The translations under genes and the position numbers were made by a program. DNA of 54,547 nucleotides, taken from assembly GCF_002220365.1 (NCBI RefSeq), contig NZ_MTHB01000247.1, forward strand, positions 1 to 54,547, in the 5' to 3' direction. The notes under the pieces are model-generated. The model did not search any database. It was not told the DNA's origin and saw only the letters and a program-made list of their open reading frames with translations. Source of the DNA: Caballeronia sordidicola. Its GTDB lineage: Bacteria > Pseudomonadota > Gammaproteobacteria > Burkholderiales > Burkholderiaceae. This document shows positions 44,969 through 53,635 of the stretch, one piece after another. Numbering within the stretch: position 1 is the first letter of the stretch; each line of letters begins with the position of its first letter.

Positions 44969-44982
44969 CCCGCAGACGCTGA

Positions 44983-45054
44983 CCGGTTGTCCACGGCCGG
45001 CCAGCGTCCGGAGCGTGACAGGCGCCCTCCCGCCGGCCGGCCGTGGACAACCGG
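44983..45054. repeat. 20-bp perfect inverted repeat with 32-nt loop
   Basis: CCGGTTGTCCACGGCCGGCC at 44983-45002 has its exact complement at 45035-45054. It lies just after the copy 2 transposase stop codon. It may terminate transcription or take part in transposition; copy 1 has no counterpart. Confidence 0.85.
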
Positions 45055-45250
45055 CGCGCACGCCACACGCTGGCGTAATCGGGACACACCGGACCCTGGG
45101 TAGGCTCGGTGTGGAAATCACTTCGCACAGATATAGAGGAAATCCTGAAAATCACCAAATAAAATCAATCTCACATCAAGCCTCAAACCAACCCCAAAAC
45201 ACGACATCTCTATTTAGCCAGCACCCCGACATTTCAATCTAGCCTTGACA

Positions 45251-45425
45251 GGCGGACATCTGAACTTGGCCTCGACAAGTGGTGGTGGTGTAGGCCCCAA
45301 GTAGTAATGTCGTACTTGAGCCAAATAGAAATGTCGCAGTCGAGGCTCATTCGGACCATGCTCAAGCTCCGTCGATGATGGCTGGAGTCGCTCATGGACC
45401 GCACTGGGATGATCACCACGAGCAA
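45251..45425 (+). mobile_element. Fragments of further ISNCY ends
   Basis: Immediately after copy 2, GGCGGACATCTGAACTTGG...CCTCGACA (to 45277) is a 27-bp piece of another right end. The next bases begin another left end (GTGGTGTAGG, TAGTAATGTCG, AGAAATGTCG), followed by an ATG at 45394 that reads MDRTGMITTS like the start of the copy 2 transposase and then diverges. At least one further copy was thus once present. Confidence 0.65.
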
Positions 45426-46271
45426 GTCGCCACCCACCGGCTCCGCAGTCTGGTTGGTTTGCTTCGGCAACTCCTTTTCTCCTGAGAACTGGTTTGTGGA
45501 GTTAAAGCGGGATCAGCCCGCGTGTTTATTGATGAAGCGGGGGCTGACGGTTAGTTGCACAAGGTCCATCTCCCAAGGCGAATAGGTCGCCAACCAGCGA
45601 CCTATTCATCCGACGAGCCGCGCGTATGCCCTCCACTGCGGCGCTCCAACCTTTGCCTGTGGCGCACCAACCGGTCTTCCAGCGATTGCGTTTTACGCTC
45701 CGGGCCGGCGCGCTCACCTGTCGGGGCACGCGGTTGCTGCTGCAGCGGCAATCGGCATTTAGTTGCAAAGACTGCCATTTCTCAGGACTGATAGGCCGCC
45801 ACCCAGCGACCTATCTTACGGCTGCTGCCGCCCAGGAAGGTCATGGTCCTGCCGTTTGCGCCACATCCGCCCCGCTTCGCTCCCATATCACTGCATCGCC
45901 CGTAATCCCCGTTGAATGCCTTCAGCACCGCTGGGATGATCGCTAGGTTCCCATTCCCGTTTGATCCAGGCAAACATTGGCTGGCGCTTGGCGCTGCCGA
46001 TTCAGCGCCTAAAGGAAGCGAACAGAAATCAAACACGCGGCCCGTACCGATCCCGTACTCGCGGCCTACGCACCATTTCGCTGCTCAAGAAGGTCTCGCC
46101 CGCTCTGGAGAAAGTCGACAGCTATTCCGGCTTGCGGATATTTGGCGCCGAATCGACGACAAGTCGCTGAATAGGAGGGAGTTTGACTTAGAAGACGTCA
46201 CATCGGCGTGCATGTGCGGAGCTACAAAAATCTACTGCACGACCGGTTCTGCTCAAGATAAAGGACGCTCC
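45426..46271. other. Gene-poor stretch with a tandem hairpin repeat
   Basis: No gene is supported. Two related units about 209 bp apart each contain TTAGTTGCA followed by a hairpin: AATAGGTCGC-CAACCA-GCGACCTATT (45581-45606, perfect) and GATAGGCCGC-CACCCA-GCGACCTATC (45790-45815, one mismatch). Frames across them are poor, and no family is recognised. Confidence 0.5.
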
Positions 46272-46394
46272 ATGCTTCTGCACCGTCGAACTTCCGATGA
46301 CACAAACACGACCTACCGCAAAGCAGCCCGAGCAGCGATGCCGCCGCTGCAGCGTTCGATCAAAAACTCTGAGCAGATTCTCGAGGCAGCTTGA
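46272..46394 (+). CDS. Possible small protein (40 aa)
   Basis: The ATG at 46272 follows AAAGGA at 6-nt spacing. The 40-residue product starts MLLHRRTSDDTNTTYRKAAR and ends LQRSIKNSEQILEAA, a plausible basic helical peptide. The frame is open upstream to 45912, but that part is not protein-like. The strong hairpin 42 bp downstream (46436-46467) supports a real transcript end. Family unknown. Confidence 0.4.
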   Translation: MLLHRRTSDDTNTTYRKAARAAMPPLQRSIKNSEQILEAA

Positions 46395-46435
46395 CGATGT
46401 GTAATGGCGACGCATTGGCGCGACCGCGACTGGCA

Positions 46436-46467
46436 AACAAATGGCCCGACAGAGCGGGCCATTTGTT
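46436..46467. terminator. Bidirectional terminator between the small ORF and cspA
   Basis: A 13-bp perfect stem (AACAAATGGCCCG with its complement) and a 6-nt loop, flanked by T-rich sequence on both strands, lies between the plus-strand small ORF and the minus-strand cold-shock gene. Confidence 0.8.
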
Positions 46468-46494
46468 GCAGCATTCAATCAGGCAGCAAACCAA

Positions 46495-46698
46495 TTACTC
46501 AGGCTGAATGTTTGAGGCCTGCATGCCCTTAGGACCTTTCTTGGCTTCAAAACTGACCTTTTGATTCTCCTGCAGCGACTTAAATCCGTCCGCCTTGATT
46601 TCTGAGAAGTGCGCAAAAAGGTCAGCACTGCCGTCGTCCGGCGTGATGAAGCCGAAGCCCTTTGCATCGTTAAACCACTTTACGGTACCTGTTGCCAT
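46495..46698 (-). CDS. cspA: CspA-family cold-shock protein
   Basis: A 67-residue single-OB-fold protein: MATGTVKWFNDAKGFGFITPDDGSADLFAHFSEIKADGFKSLQENQKVSFEAKKGPKGMQASNIQPE. Both RNA-binding motifs, KGFGFI (RNP1) and LFAHF (RNP2-like), are present. It acts as an RNA chaperone in the cytoplasm. The ATG at 46698 is chosen, as it gives the standard family start; an in-frame GTG/ATG farther up is unlikely. The upstream 500 bp lack genes and may contain a long cold-shock leader. Confidence 0.96.
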   Translation of the reverse strand: MATGTVKWFNDAKGFGFITPDDGSADLFAHFSEIKADGFKSLQENQKVSFEAKKGPKGMQASNIQPE

Positions 46699-47206
46699 TC
46701 TCTTCAAACCCATTCGATTGATATATTGCGTTTTCGTGCTACAGGTTCGCAGCGCGACAATCTGCGAGATTATATTTTTACCACGTTTTCGCCAAAAGCA
46801 TCAATCGGCGCCCTCTCCAAGAACGCGACCGTTAAACGCTATTCTCGGTGCAATAACGGGCACGGCTGTGCGAGATGTGCGGTCGCGGGAACAGCAAGGC
46901 CGCCACGCGAAAGGGTATCGAGCACCGTCGAGCGTCTTGCGCCTAAGCGGGATAATCGTCTAGGCCTGAATAGAGTGGTCGGGAGCCGCGACTGATACCG
47001 GACATTTTCTCGTTCTGAGTGGCGTGAACACTGCGAGGGCTAATCTCCAAGCTTTGTGCGCCTGTGACGAGCTTTCTGAAGCGGCCGTCGTTCCACATCG
47101 AAAGCGGTCGACAGAAACTACATCGATCAGCCGAGCCGCGCCACCACGACGTCGCGCTTAGGCCCTACCGACCCGCGAATGCCGACGCGCGCCGCGATAG
47201 GCTTCG
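46699..47206. other. Upstream region of cspA; no other gene supported
   Basis: The stretch presumably contains the cspA promoter and 5' untranslated leader on the minus strand. No additional reading frame is convincing. Confidence 0.4.
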
Positions 47207-47482
47207 GTGAAAAGCGAGCCTGAGTTTGCGATGGTCGGGGGGCTGAGTGCGCTGCGCTGGATGTCGGCGGCCTGCGGTTACGACATTGCCCGCGGTGACG
47301 TGCTTGACGCATACGCGGCAGTCTTACGCGCCGGCGAAACCCTGGGCATCGCCGCGACCGAGATCCACGCTTACATTCGATCTCGGCTCGACAATCATGC
47401 CGCAGATCGATCAGTGGCCGTCGTTTTTTTGCCCATTAGCTACGCTGACGTATACACGAACACATGTCGACGAGTGGGCTGA
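47207..47482 (+). CDS. Possible hypothetical protein (91 aa)
   Basis: The frame contains LSALRWMSAACGYDIARGDVLDAYAAVLRAGETLGIAATEIHAYIRSRLDN, which reads like helical coding sequence, beginning at a GTG at 47207. The last third is less convincing. No family is recognised. An intrinsic terminator lies about 340 bp downstream. Confidence 0.35.
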   Translation: MKSEPEFAMVGGLSALRWMSAACGYDIARGDVLDAYAAVLRAGETLGIAATEIHAYIRSRLDNHAADRSVAVVFLPISYADVYTNTCRRVG

Positions 47483-47824
47483 ATGACTCTCGTCGACCCT
47501 CAAGAGACATTCGACCCAGTGCAATGGATATGGCCGGTTACAACCTGGAACGGCCATTGGCGCGGCGTCTCGGCCGGTGCGTGGCTCTTTTAGAAGGGAT
47601 TGACGACGGTAAAAGTAGCTTCGATCACCGGACACCAAGACCCTTTCAATGCTGCACTGGCACTCAGATATGTCGATGGGACCATCCGCTCGCCAAGACT
47701 GATGGCGACATGAGACGCACAATGTTCCGCTTGACCGCTGCTCTCGCTTTCCCGCGATCACCGTGCGTCACAAACTTGATGGAAGCCAGCAACGCGACGA
47801 TTAGCCAAGGCAGACAAGTGTTTT

Positions 47825-47849
47825 CGCCACCTCCGGGTGGCGTTTTTTT
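47825..47849 (+). terminator. Intrinsic terminator
   Basis: CGCCACC-TCCG-GGTGGCG is followed directly by T7, a textbook plus-strand terminator. It ends some transcript from upstream and insulates the helicase operon that begins at 48040. Confidence 0.9.
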
Positions 47850-48039
47850 GTGGCGAACCTGGTTTCGGGGCGTTTGCATCAGCTCTTCATTTAGCCCGAG
47901 GGTGGTCCTCCGCTCACACCAACGAATGTCTTTACGTTATGTTACATTTCGCTTAATAACAGCCTGCTCGGCCGTTCGTCTCTCTGCTGGCTTTTCAAAC
48001 CAACAAGCTGTGATCGCTCGCCGAGCCCATATATCGAGT

Positions 48040-50841
48040 ATGACTTCGACTAACTTCCGCGCCCTTCAGGCGCGGTGGCCCCAGCTTTATGAACACGCGA
48101 CGGCAGCCGAACGCCAGGTGCACACCCATCCCGAAGCCGCCGCGGTCAGGTTGCGTTGCTTCGCCGAGGCGCTGGCCGGGGTGCTGTATCGGGAATTGCG
48201 GCTGCCGGTCGCGTCGTCAGGCAGCTTGTTCGAGCAACTCAATGCCGAAGCGTTCCGGGCGAATGTCGACGCGGATATCGTCGCCAAGCTGCATGCCATC
48301 CGCATGCTCGGCAACAAAGCGGCGCACGGCGCCTCACTCGCCGCAGGCCAGGCGCTGGGCTTGTTGAAGGAGGCCTATCACCTCGCCCGGTGGCTCTTGG
48401 GAACGTGCGGAACCAGCGAATCGGCGGCGGCATACCCGGACTTCGCGGCGCCCCCGCATCCCGCGAAAGAGCCGCCACGCCCTGTCGACGACATGGCGTC
48501 GCAACTCGCGCAGGCCACGGCGGAACTGACGCGGCTGAAGGCCTCGGAACGGGCGGCGCTGACGGAATTGACGGATCTGCACCGGATTCTCGATGTCCAG
48601 AAGCTCGAGCAGTTCAGGGAAGCATCGTCCCGCGCGGCGGCCGCCATCGATCTCGCGCCGGAACAGACGCGCCGGCTCGTGAGCCTTCAGGACGTCTTCG
48701 CTAGCGCCTCGCTGACCGACGGGCAAACTTCCCTGGTCGACCGGCTCGGCCAGTTCCTCGACGACCGGGAACACTCGGTGTTCCTCCTCAAGGGTTACGC
48801 CGGCACCGGCAAGACGTTCATCACCAAGGGCCTGACGGAATATTTCCGCACCATTGGCCGCAACTACGTGCTCGCCGCGCCCACGGGCAAGGCCTCGAAA
48901 GTGATCGCACGCAAGACGCGGTCGCCTGCCCACACCGTCCACAAGACGATTTACTCGTTCAAGGATATCCGTGAGTATCGCGAGGAGGAACTCGATGGCA
49001 GCGAGACCTTCAAATGCTACGCTGAACTGAACGTCAACGAACTGTCGGCGGACACCGTGTTCATCGTCGATGAAGCGTCCATGCTCGCCGACGTCTACCA
49101 CGAGCACGAGTTCTTCCGCTTCGGCAGTGGCTTCCTCCTGCGGGACTGGCTCAAGTATGTCAACCTCGACCACAACGACCACTTCAAGAAAATCATCTTC
49201 ATTGGCGACGACGCGCAGCTTCCGCCCGTGGGCATGAATTTCTCGCCGGCGCTCGACAAGGACTACCTCCTGCGCGAGTACGGCGTGCGCGCGACCGGCC
49301 ATGAACTGACCGAAGTCGTACGGCAAAAAGCCGGCAGCGGCGTGATGCGCAACTCGATGACGCTGCGTGACAGTCTGAGAACGGGCGTCTTCAATCAACT
49401 CGACGTGGATTTGAGCCATGACGATGTGCATAACATGGGTCTCGCTGACTGGATACCTGCGTACCTCAAGTCATGCGGGAACAGGATCAACGGCGAATCG
49501 ATCATCATCGCCGGGTCGAATTCCGATGTAGCCGCGTTCAATCGCAGCGTGCGCGAGCACTTCTTCCCCGGCAGCGCCGAAGTCACGCGCGGCGACAAAG
49601 TAATGGCGGTCACGAACCGCCATGCCCAAGGCTTTTTCATCTCGAATGGCGACTTCGGACTGGTGCGCCGGGTGCTTGGCGATGCCGAACGCCGGGCAGT
49701 CACGCTCAAGCGCAGGAACCCGCAGACCAGGAAAGTCGAGGCCATTGATGTCGCGCTGAACTTTCGCGATGTCGAAGTCGGCTTCCGGGATCTGGACGAT
49801 CAGGCCCATTTCTTTGTCGCGAAGATTATCGAAGACTTGCTGTACAGCGACCAGCCCGCGCTCGATTCCGACCAGAACAAGGCGCTCTACGTCGATTTCT
49901 GCATGCGTCATTCGCACCTTCGCCGCGGCACTCAGCAGTATCGCGACGCGCTTCGGGCAGACCCTTATTTCAACGCGCTCCGCCTGAAGTTCGGCTATGC
50001 GGTGCCCTGCCACAAGGCGCAGGGCAGCGAGTGGAACCATGTGTTCGTGAAGTGCCGGACACATCAGAGCCAATTGTCCGCTGACTACTTCCGCTGGTTC
50101 TATACCGCGATTACACGCACCGCATCCCACCTTTACCTGCTCGATCCGCCGCGCCTCAAGCTCGGCGGCGGAATCAAGATGGTGAAGATGCCCGGCATGC
50201 TGAGCGCGGCTCCGGCCGAGCCGTCAATGCCGCTCGCGCCGCCCGCGGAGGTCATAAACGCAGTGGACGCCGTGACGAATACCCTCGGCATCCTCCCTTC
50301 GCAGACGTTCTTGCACGCCATACTCAGCCGCGTGAAGTCGCTGCTCGCGGGCCATGAAGTGGATCTCGAAGACATTCGTCACAACCAGTACCAGGAAGCG
50401 TATTTCTTCAGGCGCGGCAACGAGACGGCGCGGATCAACATCGGCTATGACGGCAAGGAACGCATCACTGCGCTACAGGGTCTGCCGGTGGGCGAATTCA
50501 GCGGCTGGTTGCAGGCGCTGCTCGCACCGCTGAAAATCGGGATGGTCGTCATCGAGGCGACGGCTCCGCCGGAGGCGATCGTATTCGACAAGCCGTTCCT
50601 CCAAGCATTTCACCAACGCCTGACCGGGCTCGCCGCCGCGCAGCACATGCAGATTGCGCGCGTGAAGGCGCTCCCATGGTGTCAGCGCTACACCTTCGCC
50701 AGGGGCGTCGAGCAGGCGGTCTATGACATCTGGTACAACAGCAAGGACCGCTTCGCCAGTTGCCAGCCTGTCTTGCATTCTTGTACGCCGGGTTCACTGG
50801 TCGCGGAGGTGGAGCGGCTGCTCACCGAGGGCATGAACTGA
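48040..50841 (+). CDS. DUF4145 (HEPN-like)-SF1B helicase fusion protein
   Basis: A 933-residue protein. Residues 1-125 resemble DUF4145, a HEPN-superfamily domain: FRALQARWPQLYEHATAAERQVHTHPEAAAVRLRCFAEALA with LHAIRMLGNKAAHG (about 85-97). A coiled coil follows at about 165-215. An SF1B (RecD/Pif1-like) helicase then has Walker A GYAGTGKT at 252-259, Walker B VDEAS at 343-347, GDDAQLPPVG at 389-398, HKAQGSEW at 658-665 and YTAITRT at 688-694. About 230 C-terminal residues are unassigned. The start is the ATG at 48040 after poor upstream sequence. The partner gene overlaps the stop (TGATG). Such a fusion suggests a DNA/RNA-tracking defence or repair enzyme. Confidence 0.88.
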   Translation: MTSTNFRALQARWPQLYEHATAAERQVHTHPEAAAVRLRCFAEALAGVLYRELRLPVASSGSLFEQLNAEAFRANVDADIVAKLHAIRMLGNKAAHGASLAAGQALGLLKEAYHLARWLLGTCGTSESAAAYPDFAAPPHPAKEPPRPVDDMASQLAQATAELTRLKASERAALTELTDLHRILDVQKLEQFREASSRAAAAIDLAPEQTRRLVSLQDVFASASLTDGQTSLVDRLGQFLDDREHSVFLLKGYAGTGKTFITKGLTEYFRTIGRNYVLAAPTGKASKVIARKTRSPAHTVHKTIYSFKDIREYREEELDGSETFKCYAELNVNELSADTVFIVDEASMLADVYHEHEFFRFGSGFLLRDWLKYVNLDHNDHFKKIIFIGDDAQLPPVGMNFSPALDKDYLLREYGVRATGHELTEVVRQKAGSGVMRNSMTLRDSLRTGVFNQLDVDLSHDDVHNMGLADWIPAYLKSCGNRINGESIIIAGSNSDVAAFNRSVREHFFPGSAEVTRGDKVMAVTNRHAQGFFISNGDFGLVRRVLGDAERRAVTLKRRNPQTRKVEAIDVALNFRDVEVGFRDLDDQAHFFVAKIIEDLLYSDQPALDSDQNKALYVDFCMRHSHLRRGTQQYRDALRADPYFNALRLKFGYAVPCHKAQGSEWNHVFVKCRTHQSQLSADYFRWFYTAITRTASHLYLLDPPRLKLGGGIKMVKMPGMLSAAPAEPSMPLAPPAEVINAVDAVTNTLGILPSQTFLHAILSRVKSLLAGHEVDLEDIRHNQYQEAYFFRRGNETARINIGYDGKERITALQGLPVGEFSGWLQALLAPLKIGMVVIEATAPPEAIVFDKPFLQAFHQRLTGLAAAQHMQIARVKALPWCQRYTFARGVEQAVYDIWYNSKDRFASCQPVLHSCTPGSLVAEVERLLTEGMN

Positions 50842-52751
50842 TGGCGGGCAGCAAAGAGGTGTTCGCCAGGCGCAAGCAAGGGAAGATCGACGAAGCGTAC
50901 GAACTCGCGCTCGAATTGGTGGAAGCGCCCGGCGCTGGCGAGTGGGAGCAGAGCGCCCTCGCCTGGTGCCTGATCGACCTGATCAAGCGCGAGTCCGCCA
51001 ACCGTGACGACGCCCGGCTCGAAGCCTGTCGCGCCCAGCTCGAAGCGATCCTTCCTTCCGCCGACAACGAGATTCTCGCCACGCATCGCGACAAGGCGCT
51101 TGCACTGTGCAGGCCGGAAGGGCGGCTGCTCGCGGAGGCGAAAACCGTGAGCCAGGCCGGCAACGCCGCGCAAGCCGTCGCCCTGTACCGCAAGGCGCTG
51201 GCCGCCCGGCCCGGCGACGCGGACATCCAGACCAGTCTGGGCTGGGAACTCTATCGTCACAACAAGCAGTTGCTGACGCAGGACGCGCCGAACGTCGGAC
51301 TTGTTAGGCGCAATCTCAGCGATTACCTCATGCTCGCCGTGGGAAAGCCGTCGCTTTTGCATAGCTGCATGCTCAAGCAGGCGGCGCAGCTCGCCGGACA
51401 GGACAGCCTGAAAATGCTCGCCTTTTCGCGGCTGTGGAATCTCGACAATCTCAGCGGCGACGACTTCGAGCCCTACCAGACCGACGATGGCAAAATCCTT
51501 CCGGCGCTTGCGGAAAAGGTGATCAGGCTGGCCGCGAAAGACGTGATCGCGTCGTGCAACCAAGACGACCTGGACTACCTTCAGCCTTATCTCGAAGATG
51601 CCATCGACCGGTATCCCGACAGTCTCTGGCTCAGGCACACGAAGGCCAAGGCCCTGCTGGCGCTGAACCGTCACGGCGAAGCCATGCAGTTCGTGGTGCT
51701 GGTCACCAAAGCGAAGCCGGACGAGTTCTGGACCTGGGAATTGCTGGGCGATGTCTGCGCGCCATCCGATCCCGACGCTGCCCTCGCCTGCTACTGCAAA
51801 GGCCTCACCTGCTCCAGCGACGAAACCTTTCTCGGCAAGCTGCGCCTGAAACTAGCCGATGCACTAATCGCCGGGCAAGACTTCGCGCGGGCGAAGTGCG
51901 AGGTGGAACGCGTGATTGTTCATCGCAGGGCATCGGAGCACAAGATACCCGAAGCGGCCGCGCGGATCACCCGGCAGCCGTGGTACGCTGGTACGGAACC
52001 GGCAGCGTCGAACCATGACTACTACAAGGCCCGCGCAGCCCATGCCGAGGACGTGCTGCTGCACGACCTGCCCTGGACTTCCGCTGTGATCGGCGAACGC
52101 TTCACCGTGACCACGGCGGAAGGCAAGACGCGCACGCGGCGGCGGATATACCTGGCGTCCGGCGACGGCATGCCGAAGGAAGTGTTCGTTCGAGAGTCGG
52201 ACTTCCCTTTCCGCGACGCCGGCTCCGGCGAACCCGTTCAAGTGAAAGGGGAATTCCGGCCGGGCGACCGTTACCACGTGTACAAGATCGAACGACGGGC
52301 CGGCGCCGACTGGGATGTCGTCCCCACTCGCGTCGGTGTGATCGACCACGTCAATAAGGACAAGCAACTCGCGCACTTCATCGTCGCGCGCGGGATCGAT
52401 GGCGTGATCCCGCTTGCCACCCTGCCGGGTCCGGTGTGCGAAGGGAATATGGTGGCGGTCAGGATGGCCCGCTTCACGTCGCAGAAGTGTGACCGTTACC
52501 GGGTCCTTTCGGTGGAACCCAGCCGCGAGCAGGCCGACGCCGCCGTGTTCAGGCGCTTCGAGAGCACCGTTCGCACGAGCGGCGACATGGGCTTTACAAC
52601 TGACGATATTTTCATCCCGCCTGCCGTGATGAAGAAAGCCGGCGTAGAGGATGGCGAGTTCGTGTCAGGCGTCGCGCTGCTCAACTTCGACAAGAAGCGC
52701 ATGCAGTGGGGCTGGAAGGCGATCAGCGCCTCGGCAAGCGAATGGCCCTGA
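50841..52751 (+). CDS. TPR protein with C-terminal OB-fold/cold-shock-like domains
   Basis: A 636-residue protein starting at an ATG that overlaps the helicase stop by one base. The N-terminus (MAGSKEVFARRKQGKIDEAYELALELVEAP...EWEQSALAWCLIDLIKRES) and later repeats (AVALYRKALAARPGDADIQTSLGWELYRHNK; DAALACYCKGLTC) are TPR-like and match my memory of DUF7017. Residues from about 400 form beta-rich OB-like modules: GVIDHVNKDKQLAHFIVARGIDGVIPL and the final GFTTDDIFIPPAVMKKAGVEDGEFVSGVALLNFDKKRMQWGWKA, which resembles a cold-shock domain. It is probably the nucleic-acid-binding or scaffold partner of the helicase. Confidence 0.8.
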   Translation: MAGSKEVFARRKQGKIDEAYELALELVEAPGAGEWEQSALAWCLIDLIKRESANRDDARLEACRAQLEAILPSADNEILATHRDKALALCRPEGRLLAEAKTVSQAGNAAQAVALYRKALAARPGDADIQTSLGWELYRHNKQLLTQDAPNVGLVRRNLSDYLMLAVGKPSLLHSCMLKQAAQLAGQDSLKMLAFSRLWNLDNLSGDDFEPYQTDDGKILPALAEKVIRLAAKDVIASCNQDDLDYLQPYLEDAIDRYPDSLWLRHTKAKALLALNRHGEAMQFVVLVTKAKPDEFWTWELLGDVCAPSDPDAALACYCKGLTCSSDETFLGKLRLKLADALIAGQDFARAKCEVERVIVHRRASEHKIPEAAARITRQPWYAGTEPAASNHDYYKARAAHAEDVLLHDLPWTSAVIGERFTVTTAEGKTRTRRRIYLASGDGMPKEVFVRESDFPFRDAGSGEPVQVKGEFRPGDRYHVYKIERRAGADWDVVPTRVGVIDHVNKDKQLAHFIVARGIDGVIPLATLPGPVCEGNMVAVRMARFTSQKCDRYRVLSVEPSREQADAAVFRRFESTVRTSGDMGFTTDDIFIPPAVMKKAGVEDGEFVSGVALLNFDKKRMQWGWKAISASASEWP

Positions 52752-53312
52752 CCGGCTGGCCCTGACCGGCTCCGTCGCTATAACAGGCTGCAGCATACAT
52801 TCCGCTTGGCTTCCCCGCGCAGCCGATCATCACTGTTGCTTTCGGAGATCGTTTAGTTTTGTCCTTCGATCCGTCGAGGCCCGCTCGATAGATACTTGGC
52901 TCTCTGAATGTCTCCTTCCGAGAGCGAATCGTCGCTCGAACGTCCGCGATCGAACCCCGGCGAACGGCTGCAACTGGCCGCCTTTTGCCGGACGACAATT
53001 GGCGGCGCGCGACCGAGATGGAATGGACGACGACGGCCTCAGGCCTACAACTTACAAGTCTTCTTCGCATTGCTTCATCGAGAACACTCGATCACGTCAA
53101 GTCGCATTCAACGTTTCGCTCCGGACGCCCGCGTCCTCGTTGTCAGCGCTCCCATTCGTACTGCCTTTGGGTCGACCGCCCCCGATTTTGCGTCAATCAT
53201 GCGTACCGATTGCGGCGGTTTTGCACCTCAATCTGACAAACCTGTGTTTCGACTTGCGTCCCGATTAAATACTGTATAAATTTACATGTGTATGTCCATA
53301 CAGGATCAGGTC
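52752..53312. other. Intergenic region with a LexA-box-like site
   Basis: No gene is supported between the TPR-OB gene and the next small gene. The last part includes TACTGTATAAATTTACATGT (53270-53289), close to the SOS box CTGT-N8-ACAG with one change in the right half. Confidence 0.4.
53270..53289. promoter_or_regulatory. LexA-box-like site
   Basis: TACTGTATAAATTTACATGT matches the proteobacterial SOS operator pattern CTGT-N8-ACAG except for the final base. It lies 24 bp before the start of the 93-residue gene at 53313. Confidence 0.35.
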
Positions 53313-53594
53313 ATGAACCACCTCATACGCATATTGAACGACAGTGATCGCGAAACGCTTGCCTGGTTGTGCAAGCATGTCGGAGACGTACGCGTGGCTG
53401 CTGCTGCGCGGCATCTTGGAGGCAGTGGCAAGCCGTATTTATCCGCGGTGTGCCGTTATCTCGGCGTGCGTCCACCGACGTCACGGCAACATGACCGACC
53501 AGTTGAAGACTGCACGGTCGGGGATAGCTATCTCGCCCAGATTCGCCTGTTGCTGGCACACCGAAGCCAAGCGCCTTTGAAGCAGCACCTTTGA
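53313..53594 (+). CDS. Hypothetical protein (93 aa)
   Basis: The ATG at 53313 with AGGA upstream is preferred over the ATG at 53286. The product MNHLIRILNDSDRETLAWLCKHVGDVRVAAAARHLGGSGKPYLSAVCRYLGVRPP includes an element resembling a helix-turn-helix (VAAAARHLGGSGKPYLSAVCRYLG). No family is recognised; a small DNA-binding protein is possible. Confidence 0.55.
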   Translation: MNHLIRILNDSDRETLAWLCKHVGDVRVAAAARHLGGSGKPYLSAVCRYLGVRPPTSRQHDRPVEDCTVGDSYLAQIRLLLAHRSQAPLKQHL

Positions 53595-53635
53595 AGCTGC
53601 TGCTACATGCCCCGAGCCCCTAGGAAGATAGCAGC

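Larger units (their letters stand above)
43433..45250 (+). mobile_element. ISNCY-type element, copy 2 of a tandem array
   Basis: It starts TGTGGTGTAGCAGC directly after copy 1 and ends AGCCTTGACA at 45250. The subterminal AATGTC repeats are present at the left and inverted CGACAT at the right. It is a diverged relative of copy 1, not a recent duplicate. A long perfect hairpin (44983-45054) lies between its gene and its right end. Confidence 0.8.

Noticed and set aside
45581..45815. Hairpin repeats as integron attC sites
   Set aside because: The GTTRRRY/RYYYAAC core sites are absent, no cassette genes lie between them, and no integron integrase was found.
48334..49431. 365-residue frame opposite the helicase
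   Set aside because: It is the antisense image of the helicase domain with no domain of its own.
50721..51674. 317-residue frame opposite the TPR-OB gene
   Set aside because: Same reason: antisense shadow with biased Arg/Val/Glu composition and no recognisable fold.
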